Position numbers and translations under genes: made by a program. This document shows positions 8,917-20,077 of a stretch of 64,000 nucleotides of DNA, one piece after another (position 1 is the first letter of the stretch; every line of letters begins with the position of its first letter). The notes beneath the pieces are model-generated. The model worked only from the letters and a program-made list of their open reading frames with translations, had not been told where the DNA came from and did no database searches. Location of the stretch: assembly GCA_026419775.2 (NCBI GenBank), contig JAOPGA020001549.1, positions 1 to 64,000 on the forward strand, in the 5' to 3' direction. Source of the DNA: Acrasis kona. Taxonomy: Eukaryota > Heterolobosea > Eutetramitea > Acrasida > Acrasidae.

Positions 8917-10758
8917 TTATTCTTTTGTCACACCAATAGCCTTGCAGACCTCAAAAAGCATCTTCTCAGAAAGCCTCTCCATCTCTCGCGTATAAGAGTT
9001 GCTCTCTTTTGAAGTGCCAACAACGGCATCCAGACCAGGTTCCTTTTTGATTTTTACATCACCTGCGACAGCCAAGAACTTATTCAAGGCATCACTTTCA
9101 ATCACTTTTTCGACATTCTTGCTTCCGACTGGAATCCTCAACACAATGTCCTTTCCATTCTTGTCGAAGGAGAATGTGACCTTGTCGACGATTCCTTCTG
9201 GTACAATGTCAACGTTCATTAGATCATCTTGGGTCATGGATCCCTCGCATGTTTCGTTTAATCTCAAAAACTCTTCCATGATCATCTTCACACCTTCGAA
9301 TTTGTTTTCTTCGTTTTTAAACTCCTTGAGTGTTCTTGAGATGCGATAGCTTTGAATGTCATTATCGTCGTCCATTTCGGATGCTGATGTGTCTTCTCCA
9401 ACTTGTTTAGGATACATGACGAACACAGCGACGCAGAACAACATGACGAACAGTACCACACGCTTGCGACTAGATCCGGTCCATGTAGCGCCAGACTGTG
9501 ATTGTTGAGGAGGCGAGAAGCTTGCAAATGCGTTCCAGAAACCATTAGTGAATGGATTTTGTTGTTCTGATGTGGAATTATTTGCCATGACTGGTGCTGA
9601 GGGTATGATGGGTGCTTGATTCGCTGGAACGGGAATCTTGGTTCTTCTCTTCTTAAGAGTAGGTTCTGCACATGCATCCTGATCCGCTCTATTCATCAAA
9701 GTAACATCTCCAGCGACTGATGCGTCTCCGCAACCCATGCTTAGTAGTCTCTCTCTCAAAAGTATGTTTTCCTCCTCTAGTGATAATACCTTATTCGTCA
9801 AAACTGTGTTGGTCATGGACAGATCGTCCACCTTCTTTTCTAATCCTTGGACATAAATCTTCTTTCTCTCTCTTGATGCTTGAGCGCTCTCTCTATTCTT
9901 AATCAAGCGTCTTTGTCTCTTAAAATCCTTATCCTTGGTGGGTTTGTTGGAGTCAGGTGTTGGTGAAGAACTAGGGGAGGAGACTGGAGATGAATTGTCA
10001 TCTTCTTGTGGTTGTTCCTGTTCCTCGGAAGGCGGGGAGGAATTCCTTCTCTTCTTAGTTGCTGCCTTTGGAGCTGGTGGAGGAGGTGAAGGTGTGGCGG
10101 CTGCCTTTGGAGCTGGTGCGCGCTTGTTGTTTGTTGCAGCATGTGATGTTTTTTGAGCTGTCGCTGTTGTTGTTACTGGTTGCTTGGTTGGTGTGGGGGT
10201 TGGTACTGGCACGAACATTGGGTGCTGTATCAATGGGGTCAATGGTGGGAAACCTTGCTGTAGGAACATTAATTGCTGTGGTGTCATCATCATTGTTTGT
10301 GGCAACATCATATTGGGCATCATCATTGTTTGTGCACCGAGGTAGGGATCCATTGTGGCTGGCTTAAAGCCCTGCCTTGTTGGGACGACATTGTCCCTCT
10401 TTTTTTGTTGTTTGAGTGGAGCGGGTGTTATCTCGCAGATTTCCACTTCGCAATCATCGTCCGAGTTGGACGAATTGCTTATCCATGACTCAGGTGAGTC
10501 GGGGAGGGATGAACTTGCTAAGTCAGTTAAACATGCAAACTCACTCTCCTCCTTAACCTGTTGTTGTGATTTATTGTATGTGGTAAGGGAGGACAGTATG
10601 TCGTCATCATTGTTAAAGAGTTCAAAGTCAAACTCGAAAGCTAATAACAGTCAAGTCTCTAAAAATTTTTAAAAAAACTTACCAGTTGCGGGGGATTGGC
10701 CCTGTAGTGTCTTCGAGAATGGATCCATGGACAGGGAATTCGGCGTTGATATATCCAT
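8917..10758 (-). CDS. Membrane-tethered bZIP transcription factor (ATF6/bZIP28-like layout)
   Basis: Exons 10683-10758 and 8917-10640 with a 42-nt intron give about 599 aa. In order: an acidic N-terminal activation region (AFEFDFELFNNDDDI), proline/glutamine-rich linkers, the basic region RQRRLIKNRESAQASRERKK, a leucine zipper to about LLRERLLSMG, then a predicted membrane segment VVLFVMLFCVAVFVMYP preceded by basic residues, and a C-terminal region of about 170 residues. This is the type II layout of ER-stress sensors that are cleaved in the Golgi. RISRTLKEF just beyond the membrane contains RTLK, compatible with an S1P site (inference). Neighbouring Ero1 suggests a shared role in ER folding. 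Confidence 0.85.
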
Positions 10759-11286
10759 TGTTGTGGCTGAGGTGGTAACACGTTTTTTTGAGAATCGGTT
10801 TTGGAAACTATTTTGATGAAAGTTCCAAAACGGCGAATGGGAACAAGAACGGAGCCATTACAATCTGATGCTGACGTCACTATAGCCTGAACAGGCAACT
10901 CAAATTACTCAACCATCAACCGTCCGCAAGATCCCCAGGATCATTTGCTTCATAAACTGCTCGAATTCGAAAGAAGGAAGTATAATGAACCGGAAGGCAC
11001 ACTTGATGAAGGGACCATAAAAAATTGTTCATTTATTTCAAAAACGAACAAAGTTTTACATAATTGTAGCATTTACGGTCAATGGATTCAATTTTGATAA
11101 ATGCAAGAAGGGAAAAGCAACCTAACTTTGGTATAATGAAGAACTTTTAATTTTGGTAATACAAATCATAAAAAACTTTTTTTAAAATTTGAGCACAGTT
11201 CTATCGCTCTTTCCTCCATCACTTTCTAGTCTCACAACCAACCTTTACTTATCTTGATGTAAGTTCAATAGAAAATCATTTGCTGA
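10759..11286. other. Intergenic region between bZIP factor and TPRA1-like gene
   Basis: No gene is seen. It contains the bZIP promoter (with a TGACGTCA palindrome, separate entry) and, near 11100-11286, the AT-rich 3' flank of the 7-TM gene. Confidence 0.6.
10872..10879. promoter_or_regulatory. TGACGTCA palindrome (CRE/bZIP site) upstream of bZIP gene
   Basis: A perfect 8-bp CRE lies 114 bases upstream of the start codon of the bZIP factor gene. CRE half-sites are bound by CREB/ATF/ATF6-class bZIP proteins; an autoregulatory loop is inference. Confidence 0.45.
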
Positions 11287-12356
11287 TCATCTTGTCTCCT
11301 CTTCCTCCTCTTGATATAATTCCATTGTAACTTGATCATAAAAACTCTTACTAAGCACAGGCCCTAGGAAGCACCCATATAGCATAGGAGCATAAAACTA
11401 TAATTGACAGTGTGTGAGATGTTGAATGATTTGTTTCGACATACCGCAAAATAGATGAACCTAGACATTGATACAAAACAAATGCCAGTGGGAATACAAC
11501 ACAAGATTAAAACACAACCAACCAATTGTATTGAATCCACAAGGCATAAGAAAGCAACATAAATGTAAAATGATTTGCGCTCCGGAACTCTATCCCTTAA
11601 TCTTGTGAATGGAAGTAACATGATGATTAGGTATAGCAACACATATACAGAACTTGATGTGAATTCGTATACTGCACCTTCTTTTTGAGGGATTGTCATC
11701 ATGGTTGTGGTTTCACCTGAAATTGTAATGTCCATGTCGATTTGAAATAAAAGTAATGTAGTCATGCTCAGGGCATTATCAATAGCAGCGATGATCCCAC
11801 TGATTAAAACAGTTCGAGTCAGCACTTTTGATTTACTTAATGTTGTCCCGTGGTGTAGCATGAACACCACTACACTTAGTTCAATAAATTCGATGAGAAA
11901 GCCCAAAAGACCCTGCGTAATGCGTATAAATAGTTCCAAGTTGAATTTATCTCTGCCTTTTTCTAGCGTCCAATCAATAACAGTTGTGTTGTCTGTAAAG
12001 TAATGCGAACATGTTCCATTGTATAACATTGTTCCGTTTCCGCATGGGTTTCTGTTCAAGTGACTGTGATATGTTGATGTCGCGACGATGATAGTTATTA
12101 GTGTGAACATTAGATTCAACACACACACTAACCACACAAAAGTATAAATAGTTGGTATCATCAAACTGGTGGTGTTCTTCAAAATTTTTATTGATAACCT
12201 AAGTTTATAAAGAAGGTAAATCATGAAGATAATACCCGGAGCAACTGTGGACACAGAGAACACATCGACACCCCCAACAACTGTCTGCATTACCCAAACA
12301 CAAAACGTCTCATTTAAGGGCTTCGAGGAGTATCCACAGTTTGCCAAGGGCTGCAT
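11287..12356 (-). CDS. Seven-transmembrane protein, TPRA1/TOM1-THH1-like
   Basis: Exon 1 (11445-12356) plus a 47-nt intron and exon 2 (11287-11397) give about 340 aa. Splicing removes a spurious tail and yields RFIYFAFYAPMLYGCFLGP, which matches the TPRA1 C-terminus (YFSFFAPLIY). Other matches are ITQGLLGFLIEFIELSVV and RVPERKSFYIYVAFLCLVDS. Seven hydrophobic segments are visible, and N-glycosylation sites lie in a loop rich in NGT/NTT. TPRA1 is an orphan GPCR-like protein, and plant TOM1/THH1 relatives are tonoplast proteins. The C-terminal tail is acidic (ELYQEEEEETR). Confidence 0.75.
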
Positions 12357-12551
12357 TTATTGTAAACTGACAATCACCTTCGAATTCAGTCGTATATGGC
12401 TTTATAGTATGTTCTTTTCATAAGAAGAGCATGGTCAGTAGTAGAACGAGAATATAAATTTGCACAAATATAGAGATTAACTTTTGTGTTTGTTAATGAC
12501 CCTCACAAACTTCCGCGAACTCTTTTTGCTTTTGTAAGTGTATGAAAAAGA

Positions 12552-14244
12552 ATGCAAGCAGGCGATGAAATAATAGGATATGATGAAGTGGAAAGAAGGG
12601 CCAAAGACATTAAGGATACAGTCGCGCACTTTGATATGAAAGAAAACTGGGAGGTTATTTTAGATAAATACCGCTTACTCGTCGCACAGTTCAACAAATT
12701 AGAAGAAGAAATGAAGGAGGAAACGAAAATGATAACACTACACCCGCTTGCTGTTGATTGGGAAGGGCACGCGCCAGAGTGGAGTATGATCCAATAACAT
12801 TCTGCTCTTTTTAACTAATAACAGTCCCAAACATGTTAAGTGTATATACCAACGACGAGAAAGTAATGTCGGACCAAACTTCCGCGAATAGAGAAATGGA
12901 ACAATTAAAAATAGTTGACAAAGAAGGTAGAATAGAATCTGCACAGTAAGATCAACTGTTCATTTGAATGTTTAATTTCAAGGCTACGGAAACTTCTACT
13001 GAGGCACAATGACCGCTGCTCAATCATTCAAGATGATTATGAGAAGTTGGCCAATCAGTTTAAACAAAAATCTGAGTCGCTCATACCACAGCATTACATT
13101 AGCGAGGATAATGAATTAAAACAAATGCGTAATAGAACTAATGATTTATTACCTTCTTTATTCACTGGAGCCAAAATCATACCAAAAGCTGAGCAAGGTC
13201 CAGAGGGCATCAAAAAGGTTTGTCTCCATTATCCATCAATGTTAATCCTTTAGGTCAGAAAATCAAAGCCAAGGTCGCATTACATACCTCCAAAGGCAAA
13301 CATAAAGAGTGTTACTGGACAATCATTGGATCAATTCACACCAGCCTTCTATAACAATCAACAACACACGAAGCAAGAGGCCAATCCATCAACCGCACCA
13401 CAAGCTGGTCCGTTAAAGCAAGCTATTAGAAGACCATCAACAACTCAAGACATTGATCAGGCGCGTGTTCAGCAACCAATAACTGGTAATGCCACAATAA
13501 GTCCAAAACAAAACAATGTCAACAACAACGGCAACCTGAACGGCAGACCACAAAGTCCATTCCGGAATACACCAAGTCCAAGTACTTTGACACCAACAAC
13601 TGTCATGATGGGCAACCAAACGGTTCCTCCCGCTGGTGTCGCCAGACCTATCACTGGTAATCAATTTGCAAACATGCCTGCCAACAACAATCCAGTCCCA
13701 AGAAGGATGAAAACAAGCACTCCTACAAGTAAGTCCAAAACACATTTTTATTAACATCATTTTAGATGCAAACGGCGCGGCGCATCAGTTCCAGAGCATA
13801 CAACAAAGCAATTTAATAGACTTGACGGGCGGACCACAAACAAACACACCACAACCCACACCACAACCTACTTTCCAACCAGGAGTCAACCCTCAAAGAC
13901 CACCATTCATCCAAAACACCGCACTCAGAATGAGCACCAATCAACAACCATCTACTTTCGTACCAAACCCAATGCAGAACAGAGGTGTACCTGGTAATGG
14001 ACAACCCATGAACCCAAACATGCAAATGTTTCAACAGCAACAACAATATCCACTACAAATGCCAAGGATGCCCACATTACCTGCAACACAATACCAAGGA
14101 TTCTACAACGCAAGGTCGAACGTTCAGGTCCCTTACAACATGTTAGGAAGAGGAACATCAGCCTACCCCATGCAACAAATTCCCAACCCAGGTCAACAAC
14201 AACCCAATCCACAGCAACAACAAAAAGCAAATAAAAAAATGTAA
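12552..14244 (+). CDS. MED8-like Mediator subunit with long Q/N/P-rich tail
   Basis: Five exons (12552-12783, 12825-12945, 12983-13217, 13254-13728, 13766-14244), introns of 36-41 nt, all frame-consistent, give 513 aa. The N-terminal 130 residues are helical: ENWEVILDKYRLLVAQFNKL, then THPLAV-like and, across the first splice, PEWIPNMLSVYTNDE. This is the order seen in plant MED8 (WxxILxKF...LxxQMxxL...PxMLST). The C-terminal ~330 residues are low-complexity proline, asparagine and glutamine repeats, as in plant MED8. The role would be the head module of Mediator for RNA polymerase II. The match is by pattern; another coiled-coil cofactor is possible. Confidence 0.6.
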
Positions 14245-14248
14245 AAGT

Positions 14249-16333
14249 TTATTCATCTTCGTCTTGATCTTCCATGCTCAAATCAAAAGCACTAATCACT
14301 CTTCCCAACTTTCCACCCTCATGGTTATTGGTCTCCTGGTCAATCTGTTCGTATTTCCAACCACCCTCTCCGTCAAACACCAAACGATAATCATGGAACT
14401 GATCCAAAGCAGGTCGATGACTGATTGTGATGCAAGTAATTCCGAACTCCTTACAATACTTGTACAAATCAGTCTCCGCATCTCTATTAATAGTCGAAGT
14501 ACATTCGTCCAAAATAGCATAGCGGGGTTGATGATAGAACAAACGAACCATCGCCAATCTCTGTTGTTCTCCTCTGCTCAAATTATCCCAATCCTGTCTT
14601 CCATCAAATCCATCAACATGTCTACTGCTCAAATATCCAATCTTGAACATTTCCAATAATTTCTTCAAATCAGAATCGGTCTTGCCCATCAATTTACGAT
14701 CTGGATAAATGATTTGATCCCTCAAACTACCAATCACGTTATATGGCTTTTGTGGCAAGTAGAAAATATCTTTGAACAGTCCTGCATCGGTGGCACCTGG
14801 TTTACTGATCACTCCCTCGTGCAGAGGCCACAGTCCACCCAACACCCTGAACAAACTGGACTTGCCGCAACCGTTGGGTCCGGTGATCACCGTGTTCTTT
14901 CCTCTCTGCACGGTGAATCTCAATTTCTTGGCCAAAAGCACTTCTGCAGGAGTGTAAATGCTGACATCTTGGAATCGAATCACATCCGAATCCTTCATCT
15001 CTCCTTTATATTTCTTGTCGCTGATTCGCGATTCGAGATCGGTCATCACTTCGAATAAGGAATGTACTCGGTTGGTGTAGCCGGATATTTTTAGTAATTT
15101 GCGGAACAATTCGATCAATTTTCCGAGCGCGAAGAATTCGTAACTGGCGACGCTCACCAAGTAACGTAGTTGGCCCATGAGTTGACCGCTCTCCAACAAA
15201 CGTAATCTACCGAAGAAAACAGGTGCTGCTCCAATCAGCAAGATGATGGTATGTGGACAATATTTTGTAAAGTAATCGTTGACCACTCCGAATACGAAAT
15301 TCTTGTTGATCACAAAATCGCTGTACTTGACCAAGTCATCAAAGTATTTTTCGATAATCGTTCTTTCCTTCTTATCTCCTCCGTAGAATGCGATGCTTTC
15401 CGCATTGATGCGAGTGCGTGCGTGTATGCCTCTGAACTTTCCTTCCAAGTTTTGTACCTCGCTGCTCATCTTTGTAAAGTTGGGAGTGACCGCCTTGATG
15501 AATGCGAATGCGACGATCAAGTACGTGACGATGCTTAATGGACCTCCGCTGCCGATCAAGTGGTACATTTGATAGGAATACAAACAAACGTCGGTGATGG
15601 GCGCCAAAAAGTCGACGAATAGATTGGCTACTTGTTTGCAGAGCACTTCTACGTCTTGAGTGATGAGTTGATCGGGATTGTTGATGCGCTTGTCTAGATT
15701 TTGAACTCTATAGTACATCATGTGAGCATAGTACTTTTTGTGAATGTCTAGGGTCAAGTTTCTTCTCATCTTGAGCGAAAGCATTTCCATGCCGTAGTTG
15801 ATGAGGGGTGTGATGATTGCGTTGCATGATAAGACCCCCACTAGTTTGAGAAGCGTTTCCATGTATTTGCCTGGATTGCGGTCCACGAGATGCAACATCA
15901 AATCTCCCTGGACTGAATTACTGACATTGGTGACGAGTGATTGGAGGACGGTGAATGTGGTTAGAGCTGCCATGATGAAACCCTCCTTGCTCAAATATGT
16001 GGGCAGGGCAACGTTCATGACCATTGAGAACTTTTTGAAAAATACTTTATCTAAAGAGGTTCTTTGTTTTTGTGCACTAATGGCTGCTTTCTCTTCCGGT
16101 GTTTTTTCGCTATCCCTCTTCTTTTTGGGGGACAAGTATTTTTTACAGGCAGTGTATCCTCCAACGAGAATCATCACTGCGGCGATGATTTTAATACGGT
16201 TTGTTCCAACTGTTAGCCATTTGGTTAGCAAATCTTTGCGAGTGTAGAACAAATCTACTGCATCTCTAATCGCCTCCTCTAGCCAAAAAGCTTTACTTTG
16301 ACTCATGGGAGTATGTATGTATTTTCCGGTCAA
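14249..16333 (-). CDS. Peroxisomal ABC half-transporter, ABCD (ALD) subfamily
   Basis: Intronless, 694 aa, the usual length for ABCD1-3/PMP70. It has an N-terminal hydrophobic helix, a six-span membrane domain and the subfamily-specific EAA-like loop RINAESIAFYGGDKKE. The nucleotide-binding domain shows Walker A GPNGCGKSS, signature LSRGEQQRL, Walker B RYAILDECTS and the H-loop TISHRP. ABCD dimers import very-long-chain or other fatty acyl-CoAs into peroxisomes. The stop codon lies 5 bases from that of the convergent MED8-like gene, so their transcripts must overlap at the 3' ends. Confidence 0.95.
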   Translation of the reverse strand: MTGKYIHTPMSQSKAFWLEEAIRDAVDLFYTRKDLLTKWLTVGTNRIKIIAAVMILVGGYTACKKYLSPKKKRDSEKTPEEKAAISAQKQRTSLDKVFFKKFSMVMNVALPTYLSKEGFIMAALTTFTVLQSLVTNVSNSVQGDLMLHLVDRNPGKYMETLLKLVGVLSCNAIITPLINYGMEMLSLKMRRNLTLDIHKKYYAHMMYYRVQNLDKRINNPDQLITQDVEVLCKQVANLFVDFLAPITDVCLYSYQMYHLIGSGGPLSIVTYLIVAFAFIKAVTPNFTKMSSEVQNLEGKFRGIHARTRINAESIAFYGGDKKERTIIEKYFDDLVKYSDFVINKNFVFGVVNDYFTKYCPHTIILLIGAAPVFFGRLRLLESGQLMGQLRYLVSVASYEFFALGKLIELFRKLLKISGYTNRVHSLFEVMTDLESRISDKKYKGEMKDSDVIRFQDVSIYTPAEVLLAKKLRFTVQRGKNTVITGPNGCGKSSLFRVLGGLWPLHEGVISKPGATDAGLFKDIFYLPQKPYNVIGSLRDQIIYPDRKLMGKTDSDLKKLLEMFKIGYLSSRHVDGFDGRQDWDNLSRGEQQRLAMVRLFYHQPRYAILDECTSTINRDAETDLYKYCKEFGITCITISHRPALDQFHDYRLVFDGEGGWKYEQIDQETNNHEGGKLGRVISAFDLSMEDQDEDE

Positions 16334-16538
16334 CTAATTCCGTTTGATCGTCGGAGATTAGCACATTACCTCTGGATATGCGCATTTAGGACAAGGAGAT
16401 TAGAAGAAAATCATTATTATATGAGTGATCCTTGTGCACAATCATCATGGATTAACGTCTAGGTATGAATCCACCAGTTGTGTATGAGTGTTACAAATTC
16501 TTATTTTGTTTCATAAACTCAAAAAAAAAACAATAGGC

Positions 16539-18643
16539 ATGCAACTTGTGACAGTAGGCTTCATCCTTACAAGTATATTATTGTTATGTAGTGCGCAACA
16601 GGTCAATAATGATAGGGTGACATTTCTTCCTGGCATTGGATCGCTAAACAATACGGTATATGCCGGTAATATACCAATATTAAATGAGGGGAGGTCGGGT
16701 TCCATGTTCTATATGTTTTTTGAAACAACAATAAAAGAAAAAGACCAGAACACACCAATTGTTCTATGGCTGAATGGAGGTCCCCGTTGCTCAAGTCTTT
16801 TGGGTGCATTTGTTGAACGTATTAGCCCTTATTATGTGGGAAATGATGGCTCCATGCATGAGAATCAATATGGTTGGACTAAAGTAGCACATTTGCTATT
16901 TGTAGACAATCCCATTGGTGTTGGTCTATCAACAGTTGACAATGAGCGTAGCTATGCGGTTAGTATAACTTTACTTTATTTGCTAAATTTTAGGTAAACC
17001 AAAAAGAAGCTTCCGACGATCTGTACCAATTACTGAACAAATTCTTCAAGTTACATCCAGAATATGCCAAGAATCCATTCTACATATCTGGAGAGAGTTA
17101 TGCAGGAAAATACATTCCCAACCTAGCACAAAAAATCATTGACAAACAAAAGACTCCCGGAAATGTTGTAATGGTTCCCAAAGCCTTGATTATAGGCGAC
17201 GGCCTCATAGATCCTCTTGTACAGCGTAACATTAGACCGGAACAAGCCTATTGGAGCGGACTACTCTCTTATTCCCAATTACAACAAGAAGATGCCCTTA
17301 GACAACAATGCATCCGTCACATGCAGTCAGGAAGAACAAGAGAAAGAGCAAGTCCTTGTGAAACGATGAGAAATTTTTTGTTGGTTAGTTCTGGTGCTGT
17401 TAATATTTATGATATCCGATCTTATATTCCATCCAACAACAAAACTACTCTTGAAAGATTTATTAATCAAAATTCTTTTTTTAGTAATGTCCACACAACT
17501 AGACCGAAAGGTACTTATATCACCTGCAATCCTGTGATTTATGATCACATGCAGGATGACATTCTTATTAATGTTAAGGGCATGATACCTTCCTTGGCCA
17601 ACCACATGCGAATTGTTCTGTTTGCTGGTAATTTCGATTTGCAGGATGGCATAGTGGGTTACGATCAAATGTTGCTTGGCATGGAAGAATTAGCCGATAG
17701 TTTTCAAAAGTCTCCAAGGAACTTGTGGTTTTCGTCCGAAAGTAAATTAGTTGCGGGATATGAACAAGTTGTTGATAACATTACATTAGTGACTCTTCAT
17801 GGCTCCGGCCATTATGGTCCTCAGGCTCAACCCAGTAACACCATTGACATGTTGTCTAGAATTGTGAACGAAAAGCCATTGTGTCTTCCGGGAGAAAAAT
17901 CTTCTTTGTTGTATTCTGATTTGATACCCGCTGAATTTAGAAAACACTTGTTTGACAAACCGTCTGGTCAATACATCTTACCTTGCGAAATTTCTCAACT
18001 AGCCTGTATGCACTTGTTAAAAAATTGTAATGGCAATGGAACGTGTGTAGATGGTAGATGCCAGTGTAATCATGACCGCACTGGTCATTTGTGCGAAATA
18101 AAAATTTATGAAGACACCGATACACTGTTTGAGCAGCCTTTGGAACCACAACAATGGTATTTTATAAGAGCAGATGAACTCGTTGAACCCAGAACAAGAA
18201 TTGACATCAAGTTATCCTACAAGCCTCAAAACACGACTTTTGTGCCAACGTACATTTCTCACTCACCAGTGTCGTTAAATAATATTAGGGACAGGGTTTG
18301 TGTATTTGTTAGCAGAAGCAACATTCCATCTCATCATACTTATGATGTTGTCCAATGTGTAGATAATTCCAACCAAACTGTTGACTTGGGCACATGGATT
18401 AATATCCATTCGAACTACAGTTCAGGGAATGCGTACATTGGGGTTTTAAATTCAAAAGCACACCCAATTCTTTTTGATTTAAGCTATGGTTTCCAATCAT
18501 CCTACAATAAGTATGAAAAGTTATATTTTATTATTCCATTAGGTGTTCTTGGAGCTTCTTTTATAGTTATGACAGTGTGTATAATCATATCAATTGTAAG
18601 AGCTCGCAGAAAGAGTACCGATTTCTCACAGCTTCCTCAATAA
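16539..18643 (+). CDS. Serine carboxypeptidase (S10) fused to EGF-like domain and C-terminal TM
   Basis: Exons 16539-16958 and 16994-18643 (35-nt intron) give 689 aa. A signal peptide (residues 1-19) is followed by an S10 domain with PIVLWLNGGPRCSSLLGAF, nucleophile motif ISGESYAGKYIPNLA, the catalytic Asp region LFAGNFDLQDG and catalytic His in GSGHYGPQAQP. Next comes an EGF-like module (NCNGNGTCVDGRCQCNHDR, then GHLCE), a ~120-residue beta-rich region, a TM segment (IIPLGVLGASFIVMTVCIII) and a basic cytosolic tail. All three catalytic residues seem present, but the invariant second glycine of NGGPGCSS is arginine. It is probably a cell-surface or endosomal enzyme. S10-EGF-TM is unusual for the family (Kex1 has TM but no EGF). 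Confidence 0.9.
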
Positions 18644-18655
18644 AAATAATGTTTA

Positions 18656-20056
18656 TTAACCCTTTGAACTTCCAATTTGTATAATTTTTAGGTTGCGTTT
18701 GTTTTTCATAATCTTTGCTAAAAGTTCATTCAGCTCAAACATTGCATGCATGTCGGTGTTACAACAATCAAGCATGTAAAGTTCGGTCAAGCATTGGTTA
18801 TCGACGATGGCATTTATAATGAGCTGTATGCCCTCTTTTTCAATTGGATTAGCAGAAATATTGAATACTTTAAGAGCAGAGTTCTCCTTGATTCCACTCG
18901 CGAGAAGTTTTGCTCCTTCATGAGTAATACGATTGTGACCTAGATTCACAACCTCGAGTGAAGTATTACTGAACAAAACAGCACCAATCTCTTTAGCGGC
19001 TTGGTCAGATAAGCCGTTCCAGGCCAGATTAATATGTTTAAGAACGTTATTGTTCTTTAGACCGGTTAATAGTTGTTTAGTACCTTGATTGCACAGGACA
19101 TTCCATTCAAGATTCAATCTCTTCAAGTCAACATTTGTCGACAGCATGGATCCTATCATTTCTCCGCTCTTGACACCCAACTCGCAATAACTCAAATCCA
19201 AATCAATGAGGTTGAAATTCTCTGAAAGTGCCTCGCTAATGTGTTTCATGTCGGCATCTCCAATTTTGTTTCCCTTCAAACTCAATGTCTTTAGAGTAGA
19301 TGTCGCCTCGAGCATATCGCTGATGAGGGGACCAAACTGCTTCTTCATACTCTTGATGCCCAAATTGTTGTTGCTAAGGTCAAGGTGCTCTAAACTCTTA
19401 TTTCGGCGTAAACCTTCCACAAGCGATTCTATTCCTTCTGGTGTAACGGCGTTGTCATGTAGAATAAGTTTTTTTATTCTTGAATTATGTTTTAGAGCTT
19501 CTGCAAGTGCGGTAATGCCCTTGTCGCCCATACCATTGTGCGATAAATTAAGCTCAGTCCTATCTAGCTTGTCTATAACGTTGTTAACAGGAAACATGAA
19601 GTGGTCAAATTCCTCGCATTTTGCCAAAAAGGCTTTTCTTCCATATTTATCACCCACATCATCACTTGCAGAAGATCCATGTGAAGGCTCTACTTCTACT
19701 GGAGAATCATGGTGTTCGTAGTCTTCTGCGTCAGATGAATTGGTTGATAAATCATCATTGGGATCTTCCAAATCTCGTAAAGCGTCTTCTTCTTTTAGCA
19801 AATCGTTTTTATCTGGTTTGATGTGAATTCTGCTTTCTTCAACTGGACGAGGGCTGCTTTGACTGTGAATGTGATAGTCATGCTCCTCACATTCACTTTC
19901 TTCGAAATGCATGGATTTCAGTTTCTCTAATTCCTCATCCAACTCGTGCGCTTGTACGGATAAATCGCCGGTACCACTGCTATAATGGCTGAATGATGTA
20001 TTAGGTGTTAGTAAGTTCGACATTTTCCTACAGTTGTTTACAATATCTTTTGGCAC
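18656..20056 (-). CDS. Leucine-rich repeat protein of the RNI type
   Basis: Intronless, up to 466 aa (a second ATG at 20023 is an alternative start). The N-terminal ~150 residues are acidic and serine-rich. From about residue 165, roughly ten 28-residue repeats of ribonuclease-inhibitor type follow, for example LNLSHNGMGDKGITALAEAL and LDLSNNNLGIKSMKK. No kinase, F-box or nucleotide-binding domain is seen, so the role is probably protein scaffolding. The stop is 13 bases from the convergent carboxypeptidase stop. Confidence 0.85.
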   Translation of the reverse strand: MPKDIVNNCRKMSNLLTPNTSFSHYSSGTGDLSVQAHELDEELEKLKSMHFEESECEEHDYHIHSQSSPRPVEESRIHIKPDKNDLLKEEDALRDLEDPNDDLSTNSSDAEDYEHHDSPVEVEPSHGSSASDDVGDKYGRKAFLAKCEEFDHFMFPVNNVIDKLDRTELNLSHNGMGDKGITALAEALKHNSRIKKLILHDNAVTPEGIESLVEGLRRNKSLEHLDLSNNNLGIKSMKKQFGPLISDMLEATSTLKTLSLKGNKIGDADMKHISEALSENFNLIDLDLSYCELGVKSGEMIGSMLSTNVDLKRLNLEWNVLCNQGTKQLLTGLKNNNVLKHINLAWNGLSDQAAKEIGAVLFSNTSLEVVNLGHNRITHEGAKLLASGIKENSALKVFNISANPIEKEGIQLIINAIVDNQCLTELYMLDCCNTDMHAMFELNELLAKIMKNKRNLKIIQIGSSKG

Positions 20057-20077
20057 AAAATAACAAGAAGCCCAATT

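Noticed and set aside
9903-10156. Long frames on both strands across the bZIP linker
   Set aside because: Shadows of the low-complexity Pro/Ala/Gln linker.
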